A DNA stretch of 64,000 bases from Tritrichomonas musculus (GCA_039105265.1 JAPFFF010000019.1:2574501-2638500); one strand, 5' to 3'. Positions 7,101 through 16,222 are shown, counted from the stretch's first letter. Numbers and translations: made by a program. Notes: generated by a model from the letters alone, not told the origin.

Positions 7101-8721
7101 AATACAATTGAAGAAATTCTGCAAGCTCCATCACCTTCCCACACTCATAACTGATGAAAAAGAATACTACAATTTGAGAGAGAACATAACGGGAGGATTA
7201 TCAAATGTACTTCATCGTGTGAACATCAGAGGTCAAACATTAATCAATAAACTCAAATATGATGCCGTTAATGACAGAATCATTAGCTATGACACTTCAA
7301 ACACAGTCTCTCACGTTGCTGGTATTGATTTCAATTCATTGTATCCTTCATCATTCAGTTCAGTAAAACATTCATTTAATCCTTATCACGGAGGAATCAT
7401 GTACATGCCTGGTTCATTTATAAAACGATTTGATGTTTATGATGAAGATGGAAACAAGAATGAAAAGGTATTCAATGCTGCAATGAATATCATTCAATCA
7501 AAGAAACGATTTGATGCAAACCCTGAGTTTATATTCAAAGCTGAAGTCAAATTAAGATGCCCAAAGAATAAAATCAATGATTTGATTAACTTTCCTCCTG
7601 TGTTTAGAAATATCAATATAATGAATGATGAACAAACGATTGGAAGCTATATGTACAAATATATGAAAGACAATAAACTGAATTCAGCCGATAAAGAAAC
7701 AAGAAAGCTGACAATGTTGCTTGATACATGCGGAACATTTATGACGTTCTCGAATTACCTTTTATGGTTTTTAATTGACCACGGACTTATTGTTGATGAC
7801 ATTAAGAGCTTAAGTTTATATGAAGCTCATGACGGATTCAATCAATTTGTTTGTGAGTTTATGAAGAAGCGTCAAGATATATTGTCGGGAAAGACACACG
7901 GGAACGAAAAGTTTTACAAGATTAGTATGAACGGATCTTACGGATATGACGGTATGAATTCAGAGAACTTCAACAAAGTAAGAATTGTTGATAAAAATAA
8001 AGCATTTCAATTGATTGCATCTGATACTTATCGTAATGGATGTAAATTGTCAAATGATTGTTATTTGATACAATCACAACCTCATTCATTCAAATGTAAT
8101 ACATGTCTTCAGGAATCATTTTGGACATTAGATAACGCGAAATACTGGTATTTGACTTTTCTTTATGACTTTCTATACAAATGCATTGACATGAATAAAA
8201 TTCATTTTAACTCGGTCGATACAGATAGTCTGTACATGTCTATAGCTGGTGATATGAATAAACCGATTGACCAGTTGTTTGATTACGTCATCAAAGACAA
8301 ATCATTTTATGATAAACACATTTATAGCTTTATGCCAAACCCAGCAATCAATGATGTATATGATGAGAAAAAGATTCTCGGATGCTGTGTAGAAAAGTTC
8401 GGAGCAAATCAAATTGCTTTGTGCGCTAAGTGTTATACGATTTGGTCAGATGACAAAACAATTTCATTAAAGCTCAAAGGTGTTTCATTGAAGAAGAACA
8501 ACATCAAATCAAGTGATTACAAAAATGTCATTGAAAAGCAATCAATAATGAAAGGAAAGAATATAAACCTTCAATTAAATTCACAACTGATGAGTAAAAT
8601 AACTGTTATCAAAAATGCTTTAACAGCAGCACATTCAAAAATGTTGGTATTATCAAATCATTGTTGTTGCCCTTATGTTAATGGTTTCACTGCAAAGGAT
8701 TATTTCATTGAAAACCATTAA
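4108..8721 (+). CDS. Protein-primed family B DNA polymerase with HNH and OTU-like segments
   Basis: The 1537-residue protein replicates the element. From the N-terminus: an acidic Glu-rich run (about 73-95); a segment DDCLCWYRF (Cys 364) with a later IIHIMYI (His 482) that resembles an OTU-type cysteine protease; a zinc-finger-like CPHC ... H ... C (from Cys 498). The exonuclease motifs are DFETME (Asp 572), FNSSRFD (Asn 682) and YNDND (Tyr 819). An HNH unit follows, CHLC (947) ... LDRIDN ... CAEC (980). Polymerase motifs A (DFNSLYP, Asp 1074), B (NGSYGYD, Asn 1275) and C (DTDS, Asp 1371/1373) complete it. The N-terminal region may include the terminal protein. Two 30-bp inserts lie in frame. 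Confidence 0.95.
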   Translation: MSSRYYYQKDTKSFVIEQIRYINNELQLKPRLSTSKPSDYDVKHFKSILENYLTSFGFREHEGDRINDTTILAFVNRMKKEAEEQEEEEEEEQFEEEEQDDEQKLKQKQIEDNIKIAHDALNKALQLIKSENILLRPLPPKTNKQPQRYEDIRFNNENAELIEYIKKFGYKGVHSKHDSYFIINEPENFDEAVEACSHFIDQFPNDSEKVERLDEDSKEPIKIYYKNGVSSIEDINEYLTETVFKQEVKPFKIYFQLTGIFEIPPKNENERYTYEASEIKWKNYKSSIPIIVRESKDVDKVKLYIESKIHEYETTTSNIKLCIVWSVSFTISRVVKITGKIDEVSELFGKNKYIIIDNVDDCLCWYRFLACCLNKQLIETRTFKISDRTAAAKKILCDEHGLSYTKKPSKAAKQLINTFKGITIEEMKESAKNHNINVNIYEYNQTETDKKGFFDLQDQWHNTDESNKTFSALLYSKDKIIHIMYIINAEALTNIHICPHCGSYIHKGHEHMDRFNRHVDKCEKLGGKFKKDFIPSREALPYCPHILNNPVYLYCLSYELEWKPTIHYITYDFETMEQKIEKKVSDKSVINSRLIPLSVSSCVKLDKGLITKNFDIRTNDFIAKWIDWLFVAGCDVYADKLNHLKSFISLRERGQCPFKDKSEEELNKIDTSLKTITVFGFNSSRFDSNLFKEQLIKNHWSIDSGMIGTATSLKQFILKSSKYPIRLRFIDAQAFVAGGTLKQFGIDFGGISNSSKGVFPYEAINSDNYNEVLSKSEPFKYEDFYSYLNQKNPLTKADYEEYLIDSKRFATRWDYLLSYNDNDVEMMIKPIDNLIQMNAEYKVDLISNLSLSKNASCIKYALAYKDFNPKNDYEIINKSNTFKPTMKWWLNKCDNYRKQDMKHNFCSQKGDSSLQSNQNQRDISKCVSEKDFEAFMKLYESNETGKCHLCGEHFTYNNKPTLDRIDNNKGHQIDNCLLACAECNRLRQRDDDKITRTKIQLKKFCKLHHLPTLITDEKEYYNLRENITGGLSNVLHRVNIRGQTLINKLKYDAVNDRIISYDTSNTVSHVAGIDFNSLYPSSFSSVKHSFNPYHGGIMYMPGSFIKRFDVYDEDGNKNEKVFNAAMNIIQSKKRFDANPEFIFKAEVKLRCPKNKINDLINFPPVFRNINIMNDEQTIGSYMYKYMKDNKLNSADKETRKLTMLLDTCGTFMTFSNYLLWFLIDHGLIVDDIKSLSLYEAHDGFNQFVCEFMKKRQDILSGKTHGNEKFYKISMNGSYGYDGMNSENFNKVRIVDKNKAFQLIASDTYRNGCKLSNDCYLIQSQPHSFKCNTCLQESFWTLDNAKYWYLTFLYDFLYKCIDMNKIHFNSVDTDSLYMSIAGDMNKPIDQLFDYVIKDKSFYDKHIYSFMPNPAINDVYDEKKILGCCVEKFGANQIALCAKCYTIWSDDKTISLKLKGVSLKKNNIKSSDYKNVIEKQSIMKGKNINLQLNSQLMSKITVIKNALTAAHSKMLVLSNHCCCPYVNGFTAKDYFIENH
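6051..6080. repeat. 30-bp twin-hairpin insert in the polymerase gene
   Basis: The hairpins are TTCGC-TTC-GCGAA and GGGAC-AAT-GTCCC. Element B's polymerase lacks 30 bases at this point (the matching position is near 55855), so the unfilled site is visible. It adds about ten residues (SLRERGQCPF) without changing frame. Confidence 0.85.
6820..6849. repeat. 30-bp twin-hairpin insert before the HNH unit (shared with B)
   Basis: The hairpins are TTTTGC/GCAAAA (loop TC) and GCGAT/ATCGC (loop TC). The same insert is present in element B (55086-55115) but the equivalent part of element C's polymerase is shorter and lacks it. It therefore entered before A and B separated, unlike the copy at 6051. Confidence 0.7.
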
Positions 8722-8783
8722 ATGAAGTTAGTGCGGAAATTTCCGCAGTAGAAAAACAATCAATGAAAATCAATTTATTTTTG

Positions 8784-8813
8784 AAGGGACAAGGTCCCCT
8801 TTTGCTTTGCAAA
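8784..8813. repeat. 30-bp twin-hairpin repeat in the spacer after the polymerase
   Basis: It lies in inverse orientation: GGGAC-AAG-GTCCC followed by TTTTGC-TTT-GCAAAA, within the 141-base spacer between the polymerase and KilA-N genes, next to a TTTATTTTTG motif. Confidence 0.8.
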
Positions 8814-8862
8814 ATTGTTTTATTTTTAAATCAATTTTTTATCAGCTAATCAAACAGCTACA

Positions 8863-9618
8863 ATGTCAGCAACTAACAACCAAACAGCAACAGTTCAAGC
8901 CATCAACAATGATTATGAATATCTTCAATACAATCAACATTTAAGAATCATTCATTCAAAACAAGATGATATGTATCAAATGCAATCAATCATAACAGCT
9001 TGTAAATCAACAAAGAATGCTTTTCATTGGTTCGAAAACAAATCAACCAAAGAATTCCTTGAAAATGCTACCCTCGGAATTCCGAGCCTAGAAAAATTAT
9101 ATGAAAAACGTGATGAATTGCCAGTTCAATTACGAGGTTATTATGTTCACCGATTGCTTGTCAATCATGTTGCCATGTGGGCATCACCAAAATATGCTTG
9201 GAATATCATGAAGCTTCTTGATTCTCATTTTGAACGTGAAAGACAACAATTAACTGAAACAATCAATGAACAACGACCTCGAATGGTTCCAGTCAATAGG
9301 GAACATGATTATAAATATTTGATTTGGAAAGAAACAATTCTAAACGATAATGACAATGTTATTCTTCATTTAGTTCGTCGTCATAAATCTAACTTTCGAC
9401 AAATCATTAATCATTACCGTAATGAAGAAGAAAGATGGTATTTCAAAGATAATTTACCAATAGCGATGAGTCCGAACAAAGACATCAAAAGTATTGTCAA
9501 ACGAACATTTGGAGCTGATGATTATGATATCAATATGTGTACAATAAGAATTCAAACAAGACATCTTGAACAATTACATACACTCATTGATGAATACTTC
9601 AATCAATTTCAATCATAA
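8863..9618 (+). CDS. KilA-N domain protein, 251 residues
   Basis: KilA-N domains are DNA-binding modules common in large DNA viruses and phages. The core here is LRGYYVHRLLVNHVAMWASP followed by YAWNIMKLLDSHFERERQQ (about residues 88-130), matching the typical G-x-YVHxxLxxHxAxWxSP pattern. The C-terminal half (YKYLIWKE ... LHLVRRHKSNF) resembles the second domain often paired with KilA-N/MSV199. A homologue is at 46154-46909 in element C; none is visible in B. A 14-bp perfect palindrome (9073-9086) lies inside the gene just before the core. In A it occupies the slot between polymerase and fibre, in C the slot between integrase and capsid. Confidence 0.88.
   Translation: MSATNNQTATVQAINNDYEYLQYNQHLRIIHSKQDDMYQMQSIITACKSTKNAFHWFENKSTKEFLENATLGIPSLEKLYEKRDELPVQLRGYYVHRLLVNHVAMWASPKYAWNIMKLLDSHFERERQQLTETINEQRPRMVPVNREHDYKYLIWKETILNDNDNVILHLVRRHKSNFRQIINHYRNEEERWYFKDNLPIAMSPNKDIKSIVKRTFGADDYDINMCTIRIQTRHLEQLHTLIDEYFNQFQS
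9073..9086. repeat. Perfect 14-bp palindrome inside the KilA-N gene
   Basis: CTCGGAATTCCGAG lies where element C's copy of the gene carries a different hairpin (46687-46700). The surrounding codons differ between the copies while the flanks (YEKR) align. Confidence 0.6.
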
Positions 9619-10257
9619 ATGAATAAAAACAAATGACACATTTATATGTTTTTATTTTTGTGCTCCACTGATTGAACAAAAAAAATATAGAACTTCGGGC
9701 AAAAACCCACAAAGAACCGTCATTCAGTGTTATTATTAAAGTAATATGTATAAAGATTATTAATGTAAAGAGTACGGTGTATTTTGACGGTTCTTTGTGG
9801 GAACACGTTAATGTGTTTTTAGTTTTTGACGGTTCTTTGTGGGAAACCATTTATAATAGTTTTTTCATGAATTGTTTTAATGTATACGGGTTGTACATTC
9901 TGCCTCTCTTATATTATTATCTTTCGAATCCAGCGGTTGCTTTCTACATTTTCTAGGATAATATATAAAATAATACAGAAAAGTGTCATGTATGTGAATC
10001 GAACCTACCACCTTTACAAGGTCTCTGTAGACACAATACCCATCATGCCATATCATTGCCGTATAATAATAGTTTTCATTTACAGATTTATATTTAAATG
10101 GTTATATACTATATTGGTTTACACATTTATAGCAATATTATCGAAAAATTTTTCGAGAACTTTTTCTGAAGAAAAATTCTTCTTTGACCAGATATGTATT
10201 GAAATCATGAATTAATAAATAAATGAACAAAAATAAAATGAAAATCAATCAATTGAT
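9619..10257. other. Gene-poor stretch with repeated 17-mers and a tRNA-like segment
   Basis: I see no convincing gene here. CCCACAAAGAACCGTCA at 9706-9722 is inverted at 9785-9801 and 9827-9843, forming a possible hairpin or small repeat cluster. At 9984-10050 the minus strand can be drawn as a weak tRNA-like fold: a 7-bp acceptor with one mismatch, a TTGTAAA loop and a TTCGATT loop. Its stems are poor, and I do not call a tRNA. Two adjacent short palindromes (CGAAAAATTTTTCG and GAAGAAAAATTCTTC) lie near 10141-10180. The corresponding spacers in B and C are short or hold an HNH gene. Confidence 0.5.
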
Positions 10258-13047
10258 TTACTCTTTGAATACAGCTAATGTTCTTTCATCAATGATGCTT
10301 GTAATGATACCCACTGTCATGCGTTTTATTTTTGATGTTATCGCTGTCTCACCTGAAAGAACTTTCAGCTTATTGTCTTCATTATCGATAAACACCTCAT
10401 CCCCGATTGAATAACATGATGAATCATTAACGCGAACCATATAATCACCATGTGAACTAAATGTGATACATTTATTTTTGTCATCGATTCTCACACATAT
10501 ACCGACATACTCCTTCCATGTTCCTGATGTTTTGACACTACAAATACAATCAGTTGTATCATCAGCTGTTGATGGTTTCCATTCATCACCAACATGTTTG
10601 TAAACCTTACCTGTCATATACACAGGAGAACCAACAACGAAATCACTAACAGAGTTCATTGATGATTCAATCGGCGAGTAATGTGTGATTGTTGTGTTTG
10701 ATTGTGCACCGTAAATAGCAGCCTTAAATTTTGCTAAATAACCTCGGGACATGATGCATCTTGAATATATTTGTTTAGCATCTAATAATTCCTGAGTAGT
10801 TGTCCAAGAATATCCGCCTATTGGGAAATTATATGTCAGGGGTCTTCCTGATGTTATATCAACAGTGTCTTCATAATAGAATGGGAATTTGAAATTGTCG
10901 AAATACACAGTTCTTTGATGTAATACAAGAACAATGTTATGAGGATTTCCAGTTGTATCATAGAATAATATTCTTATTTCCAAACATAGCGCATAATCAC
11001 CTACTATGTATTCCAGTTTAATTACCTTATCTTCAAGTTTTAGATAATGAATTGATATTTCACCGCCCTCTGTAATCGGTCCGCAATCAATAGCACATTT
11101 TTTTATTAGTTGTTCTTCTGTTATGACGTTTGACTTCAGAGCAAAGTTATCATTCACATATTTCACTGAAGTAATCATATCATCATTCACAGGTCGGCTG
11201 CGGATTAATGTGATAGTTGCATCATAAATATTAGTCAGTGTATCGTCCTCAGCTCTCAATGAAACGATATGGGTATTATAATTAATATTTATTAATTCAT
11301 TGCTTGTTGATTTGTAAATCATATTCAAACTTTTATATAAACTGTATTCGTATTCAGCTTCTTCATATGATGCATCATCAGCATTTCGTTTGAATTTGAC
11401 GATAATATTTTTGGTTGTGAATACTCTTCTTATATCATCATCAGGAACTACACAACCACTTTCATTCTGTGTACATTGAATTGTGATTTGTTCTGGATTT
11501 TCATCAACAACATTTGCAGTTTTAATAAATGGTGATTCGATTTGTGCTTTAATGACGTTGATTAACCATTGAGTATTGCCACTTGAATTACACAACATAA
11601 ATTCGCCACGGTCATACCATACAATAGATAATCCATTATCTAACATCATTCTATACCCTCTCATATATTTTTCATAAGGCTTGAATATCAAATCAAAATG
11701 TTGAATATTGTTAATGTAATCCTTGTTAGAACCCCAATTAACATCAAATATCACATGTATATCGGTTTCTGGTAAGTATGGTTTTACAAATATATAATCA
11801 CGAACGGGATTCGGATATTCAATATTCAATTCAGTACCATACAATGCAGTACTCAATGCAGATTCATTAACCAAATCAGTTGGAATTGTTGGTATATCTG
11901 TTTTCAATGCATATTTATCTAATTCATAAGCCAATTCATCCTCATCGACAAACTTCTCATCAGCTTGTGCACTAGTATAATACGGTGTCAAGTCAACTGG
12001 TTCTGGTATATCCGTCTTCAATGCATAAGTATTCGACACATATCTAGCTGAATAAGCGTTTCTGTCTGTTGGTTCGATAGTTTTGGTAATTGAACACGAT
12101 AAAACTTCTGGTGTATCGCCAGTTCCTGGATTGATTAATTCATGACAATCATACAAAAACCAAATACTTGAATCACTTCCTTCCATCCGCATTATCTGAG
12201 AGGGTTGTTCATCATCATCGTTATTGTACGAATAATCTACGTGAACATAATGACCCGTATAAAAACTGTTTGATGAAACAATATCCAACCCGTATTGCTC
12301 AATCAGTTCATGATATGTGTTGTAATCCAAATCAGGAATTGTATTATTGACGATTTCGAATTGAATTGTTGTTTGACCCTCAATAATCTCTGGGAGGTCT
12401 TCTTTTGGAACATATCGTTCGGCACAAGAATCCAAAGCCGTCTGAAGAGCTTCATTAGCTGCTATACTTGTTAAACACATTGATGCTTTAGCTGATAATG
12501 GTTTATCATCTTCAGCCATCAATTTCTGGAAAACTTCTTCGGGTAATAGTTCTTTTATGTTCAATTGCAACTCATTATTTTTGAGTATCTCTGGTATATC
12601 TGTTTTCAATGCATATTTACCTTCAGCGACTGTTTTCGTTTCATACTTATCTAATTCATAAGCCAATTCATCCTCATCAACAAACTTCTCATCAGCTTGT
12701 GCACTAGTATAATACGGTGTCAAATCAATTGGTTCAGGTATATCACTCTTCAATGCATATCCTTTTAATGATTCATTTATTTTTGTCGTCAATGATTCTT
12801 CATTAATCAAGTTATCAGGTATATCAGTTGATAAAGCGTAATTGTTGATAACATAATCACGCAATCCGTTAACAGCTTCATTCAATTGTTCCTCAGTGAT
12901 TCCATTTCCGTTTGAACCTCCTACGTTTCCGTTCGATGAATCACCTTTGATAACATAATTATCGACATATCTTTTAATGTATTCGTTAATCAATCCGTCA
13001 ATGGTATTTGTTTTTGTTATGTGTCCGCTCTGCTCAATCGTAAACAT
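10258..13047 (-). CDS. Modular fibre (spike) protein, 929 residues
   Basis: The protein probably forms a capsid fibre. The N-terminus MFTIEQSGHITKTNTIDGLI is shared by the fibres of all four elements and likely anchors it to the capsid. A shaft-like region repeats YALKTDIPE and DLTPYYTSAQADEKFVDE units. Variable middle domains follow, then a conserved C-terminal region (SDFVVGSPVYMTG ... GDEVFIDNEDNKL ... LAVFKE) that looks like a beta-rich head. Its start is 22 bases from the divergent structural gene at 13070, so a shared promoter region is likely. Naming rests on repeat architecture, length and genomic place rather than a confirmed family. Confidence 0.75.
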   Translation of the reverse strand: MFTIEQSGHITKTNTIDGLINEYIKRYVDNYVIKGDSSNGNVGGSNGNGITEEQLNEAVNGLRDYVINNYALSTDIPDNLINEESLTTKINESLKGYALKSDIPEPIDLTPYYTSAQADEKFVDEDELAYELDKYETKTVAEGKYALKTDIPEILKNNELQLNIKELLPEEVFQKLMAEDDKPLSAKASMCLTSIAANEALQTALDSCAERYVPKEDLPEIIEGQTTIQFEIVNNTIPDLDYNTYHELIEQYGLDIVSSNSFYTGHYVHVDYSYNNDDDEQPSQIMRMEGSDSSIWFLYDCHELINPGTGDTPEVLSCSITKTIEPTDRNAYSARYVSNTYALKTDIPEPVDLTPYYTSAQADEKFVDEDELAYELDKYALKTDIPTIPTDLVNESALSTALYGTELNIEYPNPVRDYIFVKPYLPETDIHVIFDVNWGSNKDYINNIQHFDLIFKPYEKYMRGYRMMLDNGLSIVWYDRGEFMLCNSSGNTQWLINVIKAQIESPFIKTANVVDENPEQITIQCTQNESGCVVPDDDIRRVFTTKNIIVKFKRNADDASYEEAEYEYSLYKSLNMIYKSTSNELININYNTHIVSLRAEDDTLTNIYDATITLIRSRPVNDDMITSVKYVNDNFALKSNVITEEQLIKKCAIDCGPITEGGEISIHYLKLEDKVIKLEYIVGDYALCLEIRILFYDTTGNPHNIVLVLHQRTVYFDNFKFPFYYEDTVDITSGRPLTYNFPIGGYSWTTTQELLDAKQIYSRCIMSRGYLAKFKAAIYGAQSNTTITHYSPIESSMNSVSDFVVGSPVYMTGKVYKHVGDEWKPSTADDTTDCICSVKTSGTWKEYVGICVRIDDKNKCITFSSHGDYMVRVNDSSCYSIGDEVFIDNEDNKLKVLSGETAITSKIKRMTVGIITSIIDERTLAVFKE

Positions 13048-13069
13048 TCAATTTATTAGAAACTAAACA

Positions 13070-15631
13070 ATGTCAAAACAAGATAAAAATAATTCATCTG
13101 ATAGCTTTGAATTAGATTTGAGTAATATTGATGATGAAACTATATTTGATAGTGAGGTATCTAAACCTGATGATGATGAAGAACTAGAGGACCCGATAGA
13201 TTATTTTAAGAAAACGTTTCTCAGTACATACAAACTAGAACACCCCAATGATTTAATTAATTTGTTGTATCAAATACAAAACAATGAATATACAGGAAGA
13301 AGTGTCGGAAAGATTCGTGAAATGAAAGTCAAGTTTCGTCGATTTGTTTCATTGATGAACAAAATCAATGCTGGTATTAAAAGCAAAGGCAATCAATTCC
13401 TTAGTTTAAAAGAGTACACAACAGATAAAAAAAGTCTTGATACAATTATCAATTACTTCAATATTGTTGTCAACGATGATTTGAATTATAGTTCTGACGG
13501 TTTTCGTTCATCACCCATCAAACCACCGAGAAAGAGTCAAACACCACAAACCACCAAAGGAAGAAGAAAGAGAACCAGCATTCATGAACCAACACCTGAC
13601 AGCAATAAACGAAGAACACCAAGAAGAAAACGCATAACTCCGAGTGATTCTGATGAATTACTGAATACAAGTTTTTTGGAGCAAGATGATTCCTTACCAT
13701 CAATATCATTCAACTTCCCAGAACTAGAAGAAGAGGAGGAAGATAACCTATCAGCCTTGTTGTTATCTCCTTATGATTTGGTAGATGATGACATTGAATT
13801 GCTCAAGCAATTAGGCTATAATCAACCATGGCTCAATGTACTACCAAGATGTTATGAAGCAGCAAAGAAACCACAAAACAAACTTGATGAACAAGCAAAG
13901 GAAAACGTTGATGCATTACATCAAACACTTGAAACTATCAGAGACAAGATGAAGAGAAACATTGATATAACCAATGAACAAAAATCAATTACAGGTTTAT
14001 CATCATTCTTCAGAGTGTTTGACACAATCATTAATAGAAAACCTGTCAAAGGCTCTGATGTCATACAACCAATGAAACCTCCATCAATGAAACCAATCCC
14101 GTTTGTGAAACCAAATGATGTTGTTAATAATTTTTCAGCATCTAAAAGAGTCATGACAGACGCAGACGATTTTTCGCAGTCATTTGTTTTCGATAGAGAA
14201 GATGGTGATGACCTCAATCAAACATTCACTGATTACGCTCAACAAGCAAATAAACCAAAGAAGCATGGTAAGTTCATTGATGATGGTGATAAAGTTGAAT
14301 TCAATCAAAAAATATTTAAACCTGGAAATCCATTCGCACAAAAAATAACCGATGATGAAATTAATGCTTTAATTAAAAAAGCTAAAGCAGCAACAGTAAG
14401 AGGTAAGCGCGAGGACAGAGATGCTCCAACCGTTCTTGAAAACATCGATAGAGATTTCACAAACCTTAACATTCAATCACCCGCCAAGAGTTCAACATAC
14501 TATAAACAAAACTTCCTTGATTTAATCATTAATGGTAATTACAGAATCAAATACATTCCTGCTGCCTCAACCAGAGACCAAGCAACAATATACTGTCATA
14601 CACATCTTGACCAAGACGGAAAGCTAAAATATCGTTTACTTCCTACAAACGCTATGGACCCAAATGGTGAAGCAATAACAGACCTGAACGGAGATAAGAT
14701 TGATGATATTGTATTAGTTGATAAGAAAGGAGTGCCACAAATCATAAACGGTTATAAACTTGTATTTGCTTCTCCTTATAAGAAAGTATGGAAGACAGTT
14801 GTCAAATCAGCAGAAGAAAGGAAAGCTAAACCGTTCAATGTTTGGCTCAATGAACAATTCAATAAATCAAAGGATTCCGTAGATTGGGAGAAAGGTGAAT
14901 ATATTATTAATCCAAATGAAACCATCCAGAAATATACAGAATTCTATCACAATGAACTCGGTTTGGGTAAGCCAAAAGTCAGCAAACGATTAAGCCCTTC
15001 ATCATATTGGTCAAGCTATTTCGCAAAGGTTTGGAAAGTCTTCTGGCAATTATTCCCACAATTCAAACCATTAACAAGAATCATTTCGTACCTTTCAGTA
15101 TCAAATGTACTGTTTTGTATATACTTTGATAACAATGTCAAGAAAGAGATTGAAAAAGGTGGTCAGCCAATGAATTACATTCAATGGTTGGCATGGAAGA
15201 AAATCAACAAATCAAAGTACAATCAAATGATTGGTAAGCGAATGACAACATTCATCAATAATTTGTCAAAGGTCATCAACTTTGAAAGCGGTGAATTCAA
15301 TCCTAATAGAAGTGCTTGGGAAGGAATGCCAATCGCTTTCATTCAATCAATGGAATCATTGATACTATCATACTTAGTAAATGTCAGTATGACTGACAAG
15401 CAGAGAGCTCAAAAACTAGCTGAAAAGACTCAATTAGCTGCTGAAATACCAACAGAAGAGATAAGAGAAAATAAAGAAGAATATAATCGAATAATCAATA
15501 ACTTGATTGATAAAATCTATGGTCAGCAATGTGGATATCTCGAATATAAGGAAAAACTAAATGCACAGAAGAAAGACCAATTAAGTAATGTAAACAGATA
15601 CGATATTGATATATTTCAAGAAGAAGCATGA
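13070..15631 (+). CDS. Large structural protein with DLNGD loop, 853 residues
   Basis: The N-terminal half is acidic, low-complexity and Pro/Lys-rich (KPPRKSQTP, RRTPRRKRI). The C-terminal half holds the region shared by all four elements: LIINGNYRIKYIP, DLNGDKIDDIVLVD, IINGYKLVFASPYKKVWK and RLSPSSYW. The D-x-N-G-D-x-x-D-D pattern is of the type that binds calcium in FG-GAP and dockerin loops, though the fold is unknown. It is always divergent from the fibre gene. I infer a virion protein. About the first 195 residues are nearly identical to B's copy (26061-28355), after which the two diverge sharply. Confidence 0.78.
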   Translation: MSKQDKNNSSDSFELDLSNIDDETIFDSEVSKPDDDEELEDPIDYFKKTFLSTYKLEHPNDLINLLYQIQNNEYTGRSVGKIREMKVKFRRFVSLMNKINAGIKSKGNQFLSLKEYTTDKKSLDTIINYFNIVVNDDLNYSSDGFRSSPIKPPRKSQTPQTTKGRRKRTSIHEPTPDSNKRRTPRRKRITPSDSDELLNTSFLEQDDSLPSISFNFPELEEEEEDNLSALLLSPYDLVDDDIELLKQLGYNQPWLNVLPRCYEAAKKPQNKLDEQAKENVDALHQTLETIRDKMKRNIDITNEQKSITGLSSFFRVFDTIINRKPVKGSDVIQPMKPPSMKPIPFVKPNDVVNNFSASKRVMTDADDFSQSFVFDREDGDDLNQTFTDYAQQANKPKKHGKFIDDGDKVEFNQKIFKPGNPFAQKITDDEINALIKKAKAATVRGKREDRDAPTVLENIDRDFTNLNIQSPAKSSTYYKQNFLDLIINGNYRIKYIPAASTRDQATIYCHTHLDQDGKLKYRLLPTNAMDPNGEAITDLNGDKIDDIVLVDKKGVPQIINGYKLVFASPYKKVWKTVVKSAEERKAKPFNVWLNEQFNKSKDSVDWEKGEYIINPNETIQKYTEFYHNELGLGKPKVSKRLSPSSYWSSYFAKVWKVFWQLFPQFKPLTRIISYLSVSNVLFCIYFDNNVKKEIEKGGQPMNYIQWLAWKKINKSKYNQMIGKRMTTFINNLSKVINFESGEFNPNRSAWEGMPIAFIQSMESLILSYLVNVSMTDKQRAQKLAEKTQLAAEIPTEEIRENKEEYNRIINNLIDKIYGQQCGYLEYKEKLNAQKKDQLSNVNRYDIDIFQEEA

Positions 15632-15684
15632 ATCAGAGAATAAAAATAAATGAAATGATATTCATTGAATCATGTTGATTGCTT

Positions 15685-16215
15685 TTATTTTTGTTCACTC
15701 ATTTTGCGTTTTGGTCTTCGATGTTTGGATGTGTTGAGTCTACGTGTTGGACTCAAATCAGCATCAAACGGAGTGATTTCAGTTTTATCAAGTGATTCAT
15801 CGGTGTTTCTCAATTGATTCCAATATCTCGAATCATTCCAAACCATCGACGGCGAAGGAGGGTTTGGTTGTTGAATGAATGATGATTTGATTCTGTTGGT
15901 TCGTTGTTTAGCTTTTATTGATTCAGCTTGTCTTTGTTTTTCTTTGACATATACTTCATATATTGGGTCATCTTGTAATTGCTCAAATAACTTCTCTCTT
16001 ATTCGAACTCTTCTTTCGAGTGCAGGATGTTGATTAAATGTTGGTGGCGGGCTTCTTATGTTTCTGAATTTGCGAGGAATATAATAATCACATGTCGGGG
16101 GTGGTCCTTCAGTGATGTTAACGAATTTTGGTGTGTTTGGATAGTATTCAGGTGGTTTATATGATGAAGGACCAAAATAAGCATCAAACACTGGAGGCGA
16201 ATGATTGTTATTCAT
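15685..16215 (-). CDS. Proline-rich basic protein of unknown function, 176 residues
   Basis: It starts MNNNHSPPVFDAYFG and contains several Pro-rich stretches (RSPPPTF, NPPSPS), an ERRVRIREKLFEQL helix and a very basic end (KHRRPKRKMSEQK). It occupies the same position as the longer 372-residue gene of B (24942-26060) and the 414-residue gene of C (43366-44610), but lacks their N-terminal domain and is not obviously homologous to them. It is convergent with the large structural gene, with 53 bases between. Unknown role; the basic tail suggests nucleic-acid binding. Confidence 0.7.
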   Translation of the reverse strand: MNNNHSPPVFDAYFGPSSYKPPEYYPNTPKFVNITEGPPPTCDYYIPRKFRNIRSPPPTFNQHPALERRVRIREKLFEQLQDDPIYEVYVKEKQRQAESIKAKQRTNRIKSSFIQQPNPPSPSMVWNDSRYWNQLRNTDESLDKTEITPFDADLSPTRRLNTSKHRRPKRKMSEQK

Positions 16216-16222
16216 TTTGAAT

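Noticed and set aside
9984-10050. tRNA gene on the minus strand
   Set aside because: Only 67 bases, with poor D, anticodon and T stems; kept only as a tRNA-like observation.
9672-10215. Several short frames in the spacer after the KilA-N gene
   Set aside because: Overlap one another on both strands, lack homologues in B and C, and coincide with inverted repeats.
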